Shown piece after piece: positions 33,573-42,980 of a DNA stretch of 64,000 nt. The stretch lies in NCBI RefSeq assembly GCF_031455295.1, contig NZ_JAVDSL010000003.1, positions 186,001 through 250,000 of the forward strand, read 5' to 3'. This DNA is from Leifsonia sp. 1010 (GTDB taxonomy: Bacteria; Actinomycetota; Actinomycetes; Actinomycetales; Microbacteriaceae). The translations under genes were made by a program, and so were the position numbers. The stretch's first letter is position 1, and every line of letters begins with the position of its first letter. Below the pieces are notes generated by a model, which was not told where the DNA came from, did no database searches, and saw only the letters and a program-made list of their open reading frames with translations.

Positions 33573-34145
33573 TCACACCTCCTTGTCGTTCGGGCGGTCG
33601 ACGCCCGTCGTGTCGGCGCCGGGCGTCTCCGCACCGGCCGTGCCTGCGGCGTCCGACCGCGGCACGAGATCTTCGATGGCCGCGGCGAGCTGCGCGCGGC
33701 CGGCCGGGTCGACGACCCGGACGTAGCTGTCGGCGGCGGTGCCGCCGCTGGTGGTCCAGCCGAGCCGGAGCAGACCGTCCTTCTCGACGACGCGGTCGAT
33801 GGCCACACTCGCGGCGCCGACGCCGGTGACGACGGCGGCCGGGATGAACACCGGCTGCTCCCCCGTCACCGCGAGCTCGACTCCCTCCGGCCGGACGGTC
33901 ACGGTCGCCGTCCCGCGGAACGCCAGCCCGGGCAGGGTGAGCCGCTCCAGGGGCTGACCGGCGCGGGTCGTCGCGACGTACAGCACCTCGGTGGAGGCCG
34001 TCGGCGCGCTCAGCGTTCCCGGTGTCGAGTAGCCGCCGCCGGATACCGCGTCGCGCCGCACGCGCCGGCGCCAGCCGACGACCGCCAGTGCGAGCACGAT
34101 GACGACGACCGCGAGGATCCCGAGGGTGGGGAGCACCTTATCCAT
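33573..34145 (-). CDS. PH-like membrane protein of the pyr operon
   Basis: This 190-residue protein has one N-terminal membrane helix (about 5-24) followed by a basic stretch (WRRRVRR). A beta-rich domain of about 120 residues resembles the bacterial PH-like proteins found between pyrC and carA in actinobacteria (the position of Rv1382). The tail is Thr/Ala/Gly-rich and disordered. It overlaps pyrC by 8 nt, and its stop lies 1 nt before the carA start codon. The function is unknown; its fixed place suggests a link to pyrimidine metabolism or membrane tethering, which is inference. Confidence 0.78.
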   Translation of the reverse strand: MDKVLPTLGILAVVVIVLALAVVGWRRRVRRDAVSGGGYSTPGTLSAPTASTEVLYVATTRAGQPLERLTLPGLAFRGTATVTVRPEGVELAVTGEQPVFIPAAVVTGVGAASVAIDRVVEKDGLLRLGWTTSGGTAADSYVRVVDPAGRAQLAAAIEDLVPRSDAAGTAGAETPGADTTGVDRPNDKEV

Positions 34146-35478
34146 GCGCCGTCACCCCCGCTCCGGCGGCCAGCCGCTCGGCGTCGACCACGGTGCCGTC
34201 GAGCACGGTCGCCCGGCCCTGGTGGAAGGTCGCCACGACACGTCCGGGCAGCGTCAGCCCGAGGTAGGGCGAGTTGACGCCCTTGCCCGCGAGGTCGCCG
34301 GTCGAGAACGTGCGCGACGCGGTCGGGTCGTAGAGGAAGAGGTTCGCCGCAGCGCCGGCGGCCAGCGGCGCGCCGTGGCCGTCCAGCCGGCCGATCTTCG
34401 CCGGGGTGGCGGACAGGACGCGCGCGATGTCGGCCCAGCCGAGCATCCCGTTGTCCACGACCGATGCCTGCACCACCGAGAGCGCCGACTCGAGGCCGAC
34501 CATGCCGAACGCGGCGGCATCCCACTCGCAGTCCTTCGACTCGACGGGATGCGGAGCGTGATCGGTGGCGACGATGTCGATCGTGCCGTCGGCGAGGCCC
34601 GCGCGGAGCGCCTCGACGTCCTCCCGGCTGCGCAGCGGCGGGTTCACCTTGTAGCGCGCGTCGTAGCCGGTCGCCAGCTCCTCGGTGAGAGCGAGGTGGT
34701 GCGGCGTGACCTCGGCGGTCACGTCGATCCCGCGGGCCTTCGCCCAGCGGATCACGTCGACGCTGCCGGCCGTCGAGACGTGGCAGACGTGCAGGCGCGA
34801 GCCGACGTGCTCGGCGAGGAGCACATCCCGGGCGATGATCGACTCCTCGGCCACCGCCGGCCAGCCGGCAAGACCCAGCTCGCCCGAGAGTGCGCCCTCG
34901 TTCATCTGGGCGCCCTCGGTCAGGCGCGGCTCCTGCGCGTGCTGGGCGATGACGCCGTCGAACGCCTTCACGTACTCCAGCGCCCGGCGCATCAGCAGCG
35001 GGTCGGAGACGCACTTGCCGTCGTCGGAGAACACCCGGACGCGGGCACGGGATTGCGCCATCGCGCCCAGCTCGGCGAGGCGCTCGCCCTCCAGGCCCAC
35101 CGTCACGGCGCCGATCGGGCGGACGGTCGCGTAGCCGGCGGCCTCGCCGAGGCTCAGCACCTGCTCCACCACGCCCGCGGTGTCGGCCACCGGCGACGTG
35201 TTCGCCATGGCGAACACCGCCGTGAAACCGCCCGCGGCGGCGGCGCGCGTACCGGTCAGGACGGTCTCGCTCTGCTCGTAGCCGGGCTCGCGCAGGTGCG
35301 TGTGCAGATCGACGAGCCCGGGCAGCGCCAGCAACCCGTCCGCGTCGATCGCCGTCGCACCCGCAGCGCTCAGCCCGGTGCCGGTCTCCACGATCCGGCC
35401 GCCCTCGACCAGAAGGTCCGTTCGGGTGCCGTCGGCCAGCGTCGCGCCGCCGATCAGGAATCTCTCGTCCACACTCAC
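34138..35478 (-). CDS. pyrC: Dihydroorotase
   Basis: PyrC cyclises carbamoyl aspartate to dihydroorotate. The 446-residue class I dihydroorotase has the zinc motif [13 protein letters not shown]. Later motifs are the metal-ligand histidines in AQHAQEPRL and VCHVSTAGS and the ATDHAPH motif. The start is GTG at 35478, overlapping the pyrB stop as GTGA. PyrD is not nearby. Confidence 0.97.
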   Translation of the reverse strand: MSVDERFLIGGATLADGTRTDLLVEGGRIVETGTGLSAAGATAIDADGLLALPGLVDLHTHLREPGYEQSETVLTGTRAAAAGGFTAVFAMANTSPVADTAGVVEQVLSLGEAAGYATVRPIGAVTVGLEGERLAELGAMAQSRARVRVFSDDGKCVSDPLLMRRALEYVKAFDGVIAQHAQEPRLTEGAQMNEGALSGELGLAGWPAVAEESIIARDVLLAEHVGSRLHVCHVSTAGSVDVIRWAKARGIDVTAEVTPHHLALTEELATGYDARYKVNPPLRSREDVEALRAGLADGTIDIVATDHAPHPVESKDCEWDAAAFGMVGLESALSVVQASVVDNGMLGWADIARVLSATPAKIGRLDGHGAPLAAGAAANLFLYDPTASRTFSTGDLAGKGVNSPYLGLTLPGRVVATFHQGRATVLDGTVVDAERLAAGAGVTAHG

Positions 35479-36446
35479 CTCACACCGCCGGGCCGTACCT
35501 GTTCGGGACCTGCACCCGACAGCAGCAGGTACAGGGCTGCCATCCGCACGGAGACGCCGTTCGCGACCTGCTCCCGGACCGTCGAGCGCGGGGAGTCCGC
35601 GGCCGCGGCCGAGATCTCCAGCCCGCGGTTCATCGGCCCAGGGTGCATCACAATGCTATCGGCCCGCAGCCGGCCCAACCGTTCCTCGTCCAGCCCCCAG
35701 CGTCGCGTGTATTCGCGTGTGGTCGGGAAGAACGCGGCGTTCATCCTCTCGGCCTGGATGCGGAGCATCATCACGACGTCGGGTCCCTCCGCGATCGCCG
35801 CGTCGAGGTCGTAGCCGACCGTGGCCGGCCAGCCGGACACATCCACCGGCAGCAGGGTCGGCGGTGCGACCAGCGTGACGTGGGCGCCGAGCGTGCGCAA
35901 CAGCCACACGTTCGAGCGCGCGACGCGCGAGTGGAGGATGTCGCCGACGATCGCGACGCTCACGCCGTCGAGGTCCTTGCCGCGCGATGAGGTGCCGTGG
36001 AGGCGGCGGCGCATCGTGAACGCGTCGAGCAGCGCCTGCGTCGGGTGCTCGTGCGTGCCGTCGCCGGCGTTGACGATGCCCGCGTCGATCCAGCCGCTCG
36101 CCGCGAGGGTCTGCGGGGCGCCGGACGACCCATGGCGGATCACCACGGCGTCCGCGCCCATCGCCTGCAGCGTCTGGGCGGTGTCCTTGAGGCTCTCGCC
36201 CTTCGAGACGCTGGAGCCCTTCGCCGAGAAGTTGATCACATCGGCCGAGAGGCGCTTCGCGGCGGCCTCGAACGAGATGCGCGTTCGCGTGGAGTCCTCG
36301 AAGAACAGGTTGACGACGGTCTTGCCGCGCAGGGTCGGGAGCTTCTTGACCTCGCGGTCCTGCACATCCGCCATGTCCTCGGCGATGTCGAGCAGCCGGA
36401 TGGCGTCCTCACGCGGGAGGTCGCGGGTGGAGAGCAGGTGCCTCAT
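35475..36446 (-). CDS. pyrB: Aspartate carbamoyltransferase catalytic subunit
   Basis: PyrB makes carbamoyl aspartate, the first committed pyrimidine step. The 323-residue protein has the carbamoyl phosphate motif [13 protein letters not shown], the [14 protein letters not shown] segment and the aspartate-binding MLRIQAER region. No PyrI is present, so allosteric control through PyrI is absent; control is probably by PyrR. The ATG overlaps the pyrR stop by 4 nt. Confidence 0.98.
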   Translation of the reverse strand: MRHLLSTRDLPREDAIRLLDIAEDMADVQDREVKKLPTLRGKTVVNLFFEDSTRTRISFEAAAKRLSADVINFSAKGSSVSKGESLKDTAQTLQAMGADAVVIRHGSSGAPQTLAASGWIDAGIVNAGDGTHEHPTQALLDAFTMRRRLHGTSSRGKDLDGVSVAIVGDILHSRVARSNVWLLRTLGAHVTLVAPPTLLPVDVSGWPATVGYDLDAAIAEGPDVVMMLRIQAERMNAAFFPTTREYTRRWGLDEERLGRLRADSIVMHPGPMNRGLEISAAAADSPRSTVREQVANGVSVRMAALYLLLSGAGPEQVRPGGVR

Positions 36447-37024
36447 GCGTCGACCCCCTGCGTCGCGTTCGGTTCGGCGTTCGGGTCCTCGATGGTGACC
36501 GACTCGTCGCCGTCGACATCGGCGAGCCGCACGTAGATGCGCTCCGACGCGGCCGACGGCAGGTTCTTGCCCACGAAGTCGGCGCGGATCGGCAGCTCGC
36601 GGTGGCCGCGGTCGACCAGCACGGCGAGGCGCACGGCCCGGGGCCGGCCGAGGTCGCTCACGGCATCCAGGGCCGCCCGGATGGTCCGGCCCGAGAACAG
36701 CACGTCGTCCACCAGCACGACGGTCTTCCCGTCGATCGGCCCCGGCAGCGAGGTGGGCTGCGGCGTGCGGGTGGGATGCCGCGAGAGGTCGTCGCGGTAC
36801 ATTGTCACGTCGAGCGCGCCCACGATGTCCGCCGGCGACGCGATGGCCGCCGGTTCGATTCGCTGGATGTTCTCGGCGATCCGCCGCGCGAGCACGACGC
36901 CGCGGGTCGGGATCCCGAGGATCACCAGGTCGTCCGTTCCCCGGTTGGACTCCAGGATCTCGTGAGAGATCCGAGTCAACGCCCGGGCGATGTCAGCCTG
37001 TTGCAGCACGGTGCGCGCTGTCAT
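36443..37024 (-). CDS. pyrR: Bifunctional pyr operon regulator/uracil phosphoribosyltransferase
   Basis: PyrR binds its own mRNA leader when UMP is high and lowers expression of the pyr genes; it can also make UMP from uracil and PRPP. The 193-residue protein has the PRPP loop [19 protein letters not shown] and the N-terminal [16 protein letters not shown]. The ATG at 37024 has the strong site AAGGAGG, which overlaps the PyrR-binding element. It is the first gene of the pyr operon. Confidence 0.97.
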   Translation of the reverse strand: MTARTVLQQADIARALTRISHEILESNRGTDDLVILGIPTRGVVLARRIAENIQRIEPAAIASPADIVGALDVTMYRDDLSRHPTRTPQPTSLPGPIDGKTVVLVDDVLFSGRTIRAALDAVSDLGRPRAVRLAVLVDRGHRELPIRADFVGKNLPSAASERIYVRLADVDGDESVTIEDPNAEPNATQGVDA

Positions 37025-37029
37025 GCCGA

Positions 37030-37066
37030 CCTCCTTCCCCGCCTCACAGGACGGCTCTTAAAGGAT
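37030..37066 (-). promoter_or_regulatory. PyrR-binding RNA element in the pyrR leader
   Basis: The minus strand shows CCTTTAAGAGCCGTCCTGTG, then AGGCGGGGAAGGAGG. This matches the known PyrR-binding loop pattern (CTTTAA, GTCC-n-GAGAGGC, GAAGG). Its 3' side overlaps the Shine-Dalgarno site (37030-37036), so PyrR binding should block translation, as shown for mycobacteria. Confidence 0.85.
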
Positions 37067-37079
37067 GCCTACGTCGACC

Positions 37080-37085
37080 ACCCTA
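37080..37085 (-). promoter_or_regulatory. Candidate -10 box of the pyr operon
   Basis: TAGGGT on the minus strand would start transcription near 37073 and give a leader of about 50 nt that contains the PyrR element. No strong -35 is seen. Confidence 0.4.
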
Positions 37086-37127
37086 TCAGCCGGTCGTACT
37101 CCTTCGGCGTAGCGCGGCGCCGCCGTA

Positions 37128-37229
37128 CCGTCGGTGATCGCACTCCGAACGTCGGAAATCTGCGCCACTTCAGCCCGAATCTCCATCCCGGCCGCGGCCG
37201 GTCGGAGATTCAGCGCACTTCGTCCGACG
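37128..37229. repeat. 102-bp dispersed intergenic repeat, copy A
   Basis: This stretch aligns without gaps to 42790-42891 at about 60% identity. It shares the core CGAATCTCCATC, CCGCGG and GTCGGAGATT. Inside it AATCTCC pairs with GGAGATT, and the outer CGTCGGA pairs with TCCGACG. It lies between the thiol lipoprotein stop and the pyr promoter. Confidence 0.7.
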
Positions 37230-37253
37230 CAAGCAGCGCCCCGACGATCCCGG

Positions 37254-37988
37254 TCAGTGGTCGGCGAGGAACGCCGTGAACGCCTTCTTGTCGGTGATGC
37301 CGCCGGGATACTGCTTCCCGTTCACGAGCACGGTCGGCGTCCCCTTGATCGCGTCGAGCACCTTGGTGCCGTCGACCTCGATCGGGCCCTTCTGCGAGTT
37401 CGCCGTGTTGGCCTGCGCCCACGCCTGGTACGGACCGCTGTCGGCCAGGCAGGAGGTGATGTCCCCCGCGCCGGCGTCGCTCGCACGCTTCGCGAGCTGC
37501 TTGTCCGTGAGCCCGTCGGAGTTCTCCTCCGGCTGGTCGGTGAACAGCGCCTGGTAGAACGGCAGCACCGCGCTCTGGTCCGTCACCGCGACGCAGGTCA
37601 GCGCCGCGGCCGCCCTGGTCGAGTATCCGGTGCCGTTGGATGCGGGGTCGAGGAACGTCAGCGGGTGCAGCCGGAGCGTGATCGACCCGTCGTCGACCGC
37701 CTTCGCCAGCGTCTCGCCGTTCGTCTGCTCGAACGCACCGCACACCGGGCACATCGCGTCGAACCAGATGTCGACCTTCTTCTCGCCGTCGCCCGCGGTG
37801 ATGAAGCCGCCGTCGAAGTCGACAGCGCCCTCCGTGCCCGTCGGAGGCTTGTCGGTGGCCACCGGGACATTGGATGCTCCGCCCAGCAGCGAGCACGCCG
37901 CGACGCCGGAGACGATGCCGACCGCCAGCACGGCGGCAGCCGCCGCGCGGGCGATCCGGCGACGGAGGCTCGTCCGCACGCCGCTCAT
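37254..37988 (-). CDS. DsbA-like thiol oxidoreductase lipoprotein
   Basis: This 244-residue protein has a signal peptide with a lipobox ending at Cys32 (SGVAAC), so Lgt should anchor it outside the membrane. The thioredoxin-type active site CPVC lies in DAMCPVCGAFE. The DsbA-fold cis-Pro segment GTPTVLVNGKQYPGG follows near the end, with a helical insertion between. It probably oxidises or isomerises disulfides in secreted proteins. The ATG at 37988 overlaps nusB by 4 nt; the longer frame is a nusB shadow. The partner (VKOR or DsbB) is not here. Confidence 0.85.
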   Translation of the reverse strand: MSGVRTSLRRRIARAAAAAVLAVGIVSGVAACSLLGGASNVPVATDKPPTGTEGAVDFDGGFITAGDGEKKVDIWFDAMCPVCGAFEQTNGETLAKAVDDGSITLRLHPLTFLDPASNGTGYSTRAAAALTCVAVTDQSAVLPFYQALFTDQPEENSDGLTDKQLAKRASDAGAGDITSCLADSGPYQAWAQANTANSQKGPIEVDGTKVLDAIKGTPTVLVNGKQYPGGITDKKAFTAFLADH

Positions 37989-38401
37989 ACCGACCTCGTT
38001 TGGGCGATCTTGGCGAGCAGCCCGTTCACGAACCCGGCCGAGTCGTCGGTCGAGAGCACTGTGGCCGCCTCGACGGCCTCGGAGATCGCGACGCCCTCGG
38101 GCACCTCGTCGTTGAACAGCACCTCCCACACGCCGATGCGCAGGATCGCGCGGTCGACGGCGGGCATGCGCGCCAGCGTCCAGCCTTGGGCGTACGTCTC
38201 GATCAGTTCGTCGATCTCGTCCTCGTGCTCGATGACCCCGTCGAGGATTTCTCGTGCATACAGCCAGGACGCCTCACGCGCCGGCTCGTTCGCCGCGCGC
38301 TCCGCCTCCGTCGCCAGCGCCTGCCGCAGCGGTGTCTGCCGCAGGTCGGCGCTGTAGAGCACGTCGAGCGCGCGCTTGCGCGCCTTGGTCCGAGCGCTCA
38401 T
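37985..38401 (-). CDS. nusB: Transcription antitermination factor NusB
   Basis: NusB binds boxA RNA with S10 and helps read-through of rRNA operons. The 138-residue all-helical protein begins MSARTKARKRALDVLYSAD and ends with DDSAGFVNGLLAKIA, both typical. It starts directly after the efp stop (TGAATG) and overlaps the thiol lipoprotein gene by 4 nt. The efp-nusB pair is conserved in actinobacteria. Confidence 0.97.
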   Translation of the reverse strand: MSARTKARKRALDVLYSADLRQTPLRQALATEAERAANEPAREASWLYAREILDGVIEHEDEIDELIETYAQGWTLARMPAVDRAILRIGVWEVLFNDEVPEGVAISEAVEAATVLSTDDSAGFVNGLLAKIAQTRSV

Positions 38402-38965
38402 TCAGTCGTTGACGCGGCCGAGGTAGTCGCCCGTGCGGGTGTCGACCTTGACCTTGGTGCCGGTCTCGAGGAACAGCGGGACCTGGATCTGGTAGCCGGT
38501 CTCGACCGTCGCGGGCTTGGTGCCGCCGGTAGAGCGGTCGCCCTGGAGGCCCGGCTCGGTGTAGGTGATCTCCAGCACGACAGACGCAGGGAGCTCGACG
38601 TAGAGCGGCGAGCCCTCGTGCAGCGCGACCGTGACGTTCTGGTTCTCGAGCATGAAGTTGGCGGCCTCGCCGACGACCGGGCCCGGGATGGTGATCTGGT
38701 CGTAGTCCGAGGTGTCCATGAACACGAAGTCGGCGCCGTCCTGGTACAGGTACTGGTAGTCGCGGCGGTCGACGTTGGTGATCTCCACCTTGGCGCCGGC
38801 GTTGTACGTGCGGTCGACGGTCTTGCCGGTGGTGACGTTCTTCAGCTTGGTCCGGACGAACGCGCCGCCCTTGCCCGGCTTGACGTGCTGGAACTCGATA
38901 ACGCTCCAGAGCTGTCCGTCGATGCTGAGGACGACGCCGTTCTTGATGTCAGCGGTAGAGGCCAA
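38402..38965 (-). CDS. efp: Elongation factor P
   Basis: EF-P helps ribosomes pass polyproline stretches. The 187-residue protein has three beta-barrel domains. The loop residue that is modified in some bacteria is Lys32 in [20 protein letters not shown] and the C-terminal [15 protein letters not shown] are family signatures. The start is TTG at 38965, with GGAAAC about 6 nt upstream. Polyproline targets in the window include the MltG N-terminus. Confidence 0.97.
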   Translation of the reverse strand: MASTADIKNGVVLSIDGQLWSVIEFQHVKPGKGGAFVRTKLKNVTTGKTVDRTYNAGAKVEITNVDRRDYQYLYQDGADFVFMDTSDYDQITIPGPVVGEAANFMLENQNVTVALHEGSPLYVELPASVVLEITYTEPGLQGDRSTGGTKPATVETGYQIQVPLFLETGTKVKVDTRTGDYLGRVND

Positions 38966-39061
38966 GGGGATGTTTCCGTTCGCTCGGTGTGAAGATTCGG
39001 GTGGTGCCGCTCTCGCTACGGGAGGCGGCCCACGGTCGGCCGCGCACGGCGGCCCCCAGAG

Positions 39062-39067
39062 ATTCTA
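39062..39067 (-). promoter_or_regulatory. Candidate -10 box for efp-nusB
   Basis: TAGAAT lies just after the aroQ stop and matches the -10 consensus well. It would give a leader of about 90 nt that contains a GGCCGC-CGTGC-GCGGCC hairpin. No clear -35 is seen. Confidence 0.35.
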
Positions 39068-39071
39068 GACG

Positions 39072-39509
39072 TCAGCGGGCGTTTCGGCGAATGAACGCGA
39101 GCGCCAGCCGGTACGACTCGAAGCCGAACCCGGCGATGACGCCGGTCGCCACGGCGCTCAGCACGCTGGTGTGGCGGAACTCCTCGCGGGCGTGCGGATT
39201 CGACAGGTGCACCTCGATCACGGTGACTCCCGCCTTCGTCACGAGCGACACCGCATCCCGAACCGCGTAGGAGTAGTGCGTCCACGCCCCGGCGTTCAGG
39301 ATGACGGGCGCGCCCGTGTCGGCCGCCTCGTGCAGCCAGCGCAGCAGCTGACCTTCGTCGTCGGTCTGGCGCAGGTCGATCGTGTCGTCGCCCGCGTCCT
39401 CCGCGAGGACGGCGCGCAGGTCGCCGAGGGTGCCCGAGCCGTAGACGTCGGGCTCTCGGGTTCCGAGGCGCCCGAGGTTGGCTCCGTTGAGGACGAGGAT
39501 GCTCGTCAT
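39072..39509 (-). CDS. aroQ: 3-Dehydroquinate dehydratase (type II)
   Basis: AroQ makes 3-dehydroshikimate, the third shikimate step. The 145-residue protein has VLNGANLGRLGTREPDVYG with the catalytic Arg and Tyr region, NAGAWTHYSYAVRDA and EVHLSNPHAREEFRH (His101-type). It ends the aro cluster, 1 nt after the DUF3052-like gene. Type II enzymes are dodecamers and usual in actinobacteria. Confidence 0.97.
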   Translation of the reverse strand: MTSILVLNGANLGRLGTREPDVYGSGTLGDLRAVLAEDAGDDTIDLRQTDDEGQLLRWLHEAADTGAPVILNAGAWTHYSYAVRDAVSLVTKAGVTVIEVHLSNPHAREEFRHTSVLSAVATGVIAGFGFESYRLALAFIRRNAR

Positions 39510-39510
39510 G

Positions 39511-39894
39511 TCAGTCCTCCCCGTCCTTCAGCGGGCGCACGCGCACCGCCGACCAGGTGTCGTCGACCGCGATGTTGCTCACGCCGCGCCAGCCGTAGGC
39601 GCGGGCCTCGCCCGCGACCACATCGCGGTTGACGTCGGCGCGCCCGCCTTTCGGGTACACGACCCACACGGCGCGCGCCCCGGACGCCACCGGCAGCTGC
39701 TCGGCATAGCGCGCCAGCAGCTCGTCGCGCGTCCGCACCACGGTGGCGATGATCGCGGCGGACTCCACCGGCGCCTCGGTCGCCCCGTCCGGGAGCGCAC
39801 CGAGGAGTGCGCGGTCGCCGTCCTCCGCGACCACCAGCGCGATCCCGTCGCCGGGCTTCGCCTGGAACCTCTGCAGCACGGTCTTCTCGCTCAC
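39511..39894 (-). CDS. DUF3052-like protein in the aro operon
   Basis: This 127-residue cytosolic protein has a C-terminal half (ARAVWVVYPKGGRADVNRD ... VDDTWSAVRVRPL) that resembles the DUF3052 family, seen next to many actinobacterial metabolic genes. I see no catalytic motif. The start is GTG at 39894, overlapping aroB by 4 nt, so it is made with the shikimate enzymes; it has no known role. Confidence 0.6.
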   Translation of the reverse strand: MSEKTVLQRFQAKPGDGIALVVAEDGDRALLGALPDGATEAPVESAAIIATVVRTRDELLARYAEQLPVASGARAVWVVYPKGGRADVNRDVVAGEARAYGWRGVSNIAVDDTWSAVRVRPLKDGED

Positions 39895-40970
39895 GAGCCC
39901 ACCTCCTGGTATGCGGCGAACAGCAGGCTCTGGTCCGGACCGGCCAGCACGGTGGGCCGGGCGACGTCGTCGAGCACGATGAACCGCAGCATACTGCCCC
40001 GCGCCTTCTTATCGCGCTGCATCGTGGCCAGCAGAGTCTGCCAGCGGCCCAGCGGATACGACACCGGCAGGGTCAGCGACTCCAGGATGCGGCGGTGCCG
40101 GTCGACGACCTCGTCGCTCAGCCGCCCGCTCAGCCGGGCGAGCTCCGCCGCGAAGACCATCCCGACGGAGACGGCGGCCCCGTGGCGCCACTGGTACCGC
40201 TCGGCGTGCTCGATGGCGTGCCCGAGGGTGTGGCCGTAGTTGAGGATCTCGCGGAGCCCCTGCTCGGTGAAGTCCTCCCCCACGACGCGCGCCTTGATGC
40301 CGATGGACAGCTCCACCAGCCGGCGCAGCTCCGGCGTCTCCGGGTCGGTCGCCCGGTCGACGTCGGCCTCGATGATGTCCAGGATCTCCGGCTCGGCGAT
40401 GAAGCCGTACTTCACGACCTCCGCGAACCCGGCGAGGATCTCGTTCTTCGGGAGGGATGTCAGGGTGTCGAGGTCGCAGATCACCGCATCCGGTGCGTAG
40501 AACGCCCCGACGAGGTTCTTGCCCTCCGCGGTGTTGATGCCGGTCTTGCCGCCGACCGCCGCATCCACCATCCCGAGCAGCGTCGTCGGGACCTGGATCA
40601 GCTTCACGCCGCGCAGCCAGGTCGCGGCCACGAATCCGGCCAGATCGGTGACGGCACCGCCGCCGAACCCGATGACGGCGTCAGATCGGGTGAAGTCGGC
40701 CTGCCCCATGATGCCCCAGAGGAACGACGCCACCTCGACGCGCTTGGCCGCCTCCGCATCCGGCACCTCGGCGAGCAGCACCTCGTAGCGCCCGATGAGC
40801 GACTCGCGTAGTTCGGCCGCCGCGGCGCCCAGGGTCGGCGGGTGCACGACAAGCACCTTGTTGACCGCGTTCCCGAGGTGGTCGGCGAGCTCCAGCCGGA
40901 GCCCGCGGCCCACGATCACCGGGTACGGGTGCGCGCCGGGGACCAGGATCTCGGTGGGGGCGTCGGTCAT
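39891..40970 (-). CDS. aroB: 3-Dehydroquinate synthase
   Basis: AroB converts DAHP to dehydroquinate using NAD+ and zinc. The 359-residue protein has GFGGGAVTDLAGFVAATWLRG, PTTLLGMVDAAVGGKTGIN and the metal ligands in LNYGHTLGHAIE. The ATG at 40970 overlaps the aroK stop by 4 nt; the frame further up belongs to aroK on another frame. Confidence 0.97.
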   Translation of the reverse strand: MTDAPTEILVPGAHPYPVIVGRGLRLELADHLGNAVNKVLVVHPPTLGAAAAELRESLIGRYEVLLAEVPDAEAAKRVEVASFLWGIMGQADFTRSDAVIGFGGGAVTDLAGFVAATWLRGVKLIQVPTTLLGMVDAAVGGKTGINTAEGKNLVGAFYAPDAVICDLDTLTSLPKNEILAGFAEVVKYGFIAEPEILDIIEADVDRATDPETPELRRLVELSIGIKARVVGEDFTEQGLREILNYGHTLGHAIEHAERYQWRHGAAVSVGMVFAAELARLSGRLSDEVVDRHRRILESLTLPVSYPLGRWQTLLATMQRDKKARGSMLRFIVLDDVARPTVLAGPDQSLLFAAYQEVGS

Positions 40971-41485
40971 GCGTGTCCTTCCTTCTGCGACTCGACCCAG
41001 GCCGCGATCTCCTCGACGATGGTGTCGATGGGACGCGACGAGGTGTCGGCCGTGTAGTCGGCGAGCGAGTGGTAGAGGTCGCTGCGGGCGGCGACGAGCC
41101 GCTTCCACGACTCGAGGTCGGTCACCAGCGGCCGTTTGCCGTTGTCGATGCGGCGGGCGATCGCCTCCGGTCGCACGGTCAGCAGCACCACGCGGGTCTC
41201 GGCCAGGTCGGCCTGGGTCGCGGGATCGAGCACGGCTCCCCCGCCGAGGGACACGACGCCCGGTTCGCGCACCGCCTCGGCGACCGCCGCCCGCTCCAGC
41301 TGGCGGAAGTACGGCTCCCCGTGCTCGGCGAACAGCGCAGGAATGGGGCCGTGCTGCGCCACCACGACGGCGTCCGTGTCGACGAACGGCAGGTGCAGCC
41401 GGCGCGCGAGACGCTTGCCGACCCGCGTCTTGCCGGCCGCGGGCGGGCCGATCAGGACGACGGGCGTCGTGAGCTCGGACGACAC
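40967..41485 (-). CDS. aroK: Shikimate kinase
   Basis: AroK phosphorylates shikimate. The 172-residue P-loop protein has Walker A GPPAAGKTRVGK, the shikimate-binding DTDAVV, GGGAVL and the RRIDNGKRPL lid. The start is GTG at 41485, 4 nt after the aroC stop. The longer open frame upstream is an aroC shadow. Confidence 0.96.
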   Translation of the reverse strand: MSSELTTPVVLIGPPAAGKTRVGKRLARRLHLPFVDTDAVVVAQHGPIPALFAEHGEPYFRQLERAAVAEAVREPGVVSLGGGAVLDPATQADLAETRVVLLTVRPEAIARRIDNGKRPLVTDLESWKRLVAARSDLYHSLADYTADTSSRPIDTIVEEIAAWVESQKEGHA

Positions 41486-41489
41486 GGCG

Positions 41490-42698
41490 TCAGGCGTAGG
41501 GGGCGCTGACGCGCTCGGTCGTGAGGTTCTCCGGGATGCTGGCCAGGTACGCGTGGAGGTTGCGGGCCGTCTCGCCGATCGAGTCGCCGCCGAACTTCTC
41601 GAGCACGGCGTTCGCGAGGACGAGAGCGACCATGGCCTCCGCCACGACTCCGGCGGCCGGAACCGCGCAGACGTCGGAGCGCTGGTGGTGCGCCGGTGCG
41701 GCCTCGCTGGTCGCCACATCCACCGTGCGCAGCGCGTGCGGGACGGTCGCGATCGGCTTCATGCCGGCACGGACGCGGAGCACGCCACCGGTGCTCATTC
41801 CGCCCTCGGTGCCGCCCGCCTTGTCGCTGGTGCGCGCGATCGCGCCGTCGCCCGCGACGAGCTCGTCGTGCGCCTCCGACCCGCGACGCGTCGTGGTGAG
41901 GAACCCGTCGCCGATCTCGACGCCCTTGATCGCCTGGATGCCCATGAGCGCCGCGGCGAGCTGTGCGTCGAGCTTGCGGTCCCAGTGGACGTGCGAGCCG
42001 AGCCCCGGCGGGACGCCGTACGCGAGCACCTCGACGACGCCGCCGAGCGTGTCGCCGTCCTTGTGCGCGGCATCCACCTCGGCGACCATGCGCTCGGAGG
42101 TGGCCGGGTCGAAGCAGCGCAGCGGGTCGGCGTCGAGCGTGTCGACGTCCGACGGGCGCGGCAGCGGGGAGCCCTCCGGAACGCGGACCGGACCGATGGA
42201 AAGGGTGTGGCTGACCAGGGTGATGCCCAGCTCATTCAGGAACGAGCGCGCGACGGCGCCGAGGGACACGCGGGCGGCGGTCTCGCGGGCGCTCGCGCGC
42301 TCCAGGATCGGTCGGGCCTCGTCGAAGCCGTACTTCTGCATGCCGACGAGGTCGGCGTGACCGGGACGCGGACGGGTGAGCGCGGCGCCACGGCCCGACT
42401 TCAGCACCTCCGGGTCGATCGGCTCCGGGCTCATCACGTCGACCCACTTCGGCCACTCGGTGTTGCCGATGCGCAGTGCGATCGGGCTGCCGAGGCTCAG
42501 ACCGTGGCGGACGCCGCCGGAGACCTCCAGCGCATCCTGCTCGAACTTCATGCGCGCACCGCGGCCGTACCCGAGCTTGCGACGCGCCAGATCGGCACGG
42601 ATCGCGTCGAGCGAGACCGGGACCCCGGCGGGAAGACCCTCCAGGACGGCGATGAGTTCGGGACCGTGGGATTCCCCGGCCGTGAGCCAACGAAGCAT
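41490..42698 (-). CDS. aroC: Chorismate synthase
   Basis: AroC makes chorismate, using reduced FMN. The 402-residue protein begins [21 protein letters not shown] and has [33 protein letters not shown] and [17 protein letters not shown]. It is the first gene of aroC-aroK-aroB-DUF3052-aroQ. The ATG at 42698 has a weak -10 (CAGAAT) 6 nt upstream, which may make a leaderless start. Chorismate feeds TrpE in this window. Confidence 0.98.
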   Translation of the reverse strand: MLRWLTAGESHGPELIAVLEGLPAGVPVSLDAIRADLARRKLGYGRGARMKFEQDALEVSGGVRHGLSLGSPIALRIGNTEWPKWVDVMSPEPIDPEVLKSGRGAALTRPRPGHADLVGMQKYGFDEARPILERASARETAARVSLGAVARSFLNELGITLVSHTLSIGPVRVPEGSPLPRPSDVDTLDADPLRCFDPATSERMVAEVDAAHKDGDTLGGVVEVLAYGVPPGLGSHVHWDRKLDAQLAAALMGIQAIKGVEIGDGFLTTTRRGSEAHDELVAGDGAIARTSDKAGGTEGGMSTGGVLRVRAGMKPIATVPHALRTVDVATSEAAPAHHQRSDVCAVPAAGVVAEAMVALVLANAVLEKFGGDSIGETARNLHAYLASIPENLTTERVSAPYA

Positions 42699-42789
42699 GA
42701 TTCGATTCTGGCACAGCGCGCGCGGCGGGGCCGCCGCCGGTGCCCGCTCAGCAGCCCGGTCACCAGCTCGCCGTCAGCCCGGTCACCCA

Positions 42790-42891
42790 CCGTCGGAGTA
42801 TCGCGGGCCGACGTCGGGAAGTGCGGCGATCGAGCGCCGAATCTCCATCGCCACCGCGGTCAGTCGGAGATTTCGGGCAGATTCCCCTACG
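42790..42891. repeat. 102-bp dispersed intergenic repeat, copy B
   Basis: This is the second copy of the repeat at 37128-37229. It lies between the aroE stop and the aroC start, again past a gene end and before a new operon. The core AATCTCC pairs with GGAGATT, 19 nt apart. Confidence 0.7.
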
Positions 42892-42980
42892 TTGCACCCT
42901 TCAGCGCATTCCCCGGATTCTACACAGATCGTGCCGTCGGCATGAACCGACGAGCGAATGGAGGGGCGCTCGACGCGCCC

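Noticed and set aside
32402-33808. Extended carA frame of 468 residues
   Set aside because: The first 79 residues are mirror sequence of the PH protein gene. GTG at 33571 has a perfect AGGAGG site.
37186-37201. CGGCCGCGGCCG palindrome inside repeat A as a regulator site
   Set aside because: It is simple G+C-rich sequence, and copy B does not keep it as a palindrome.
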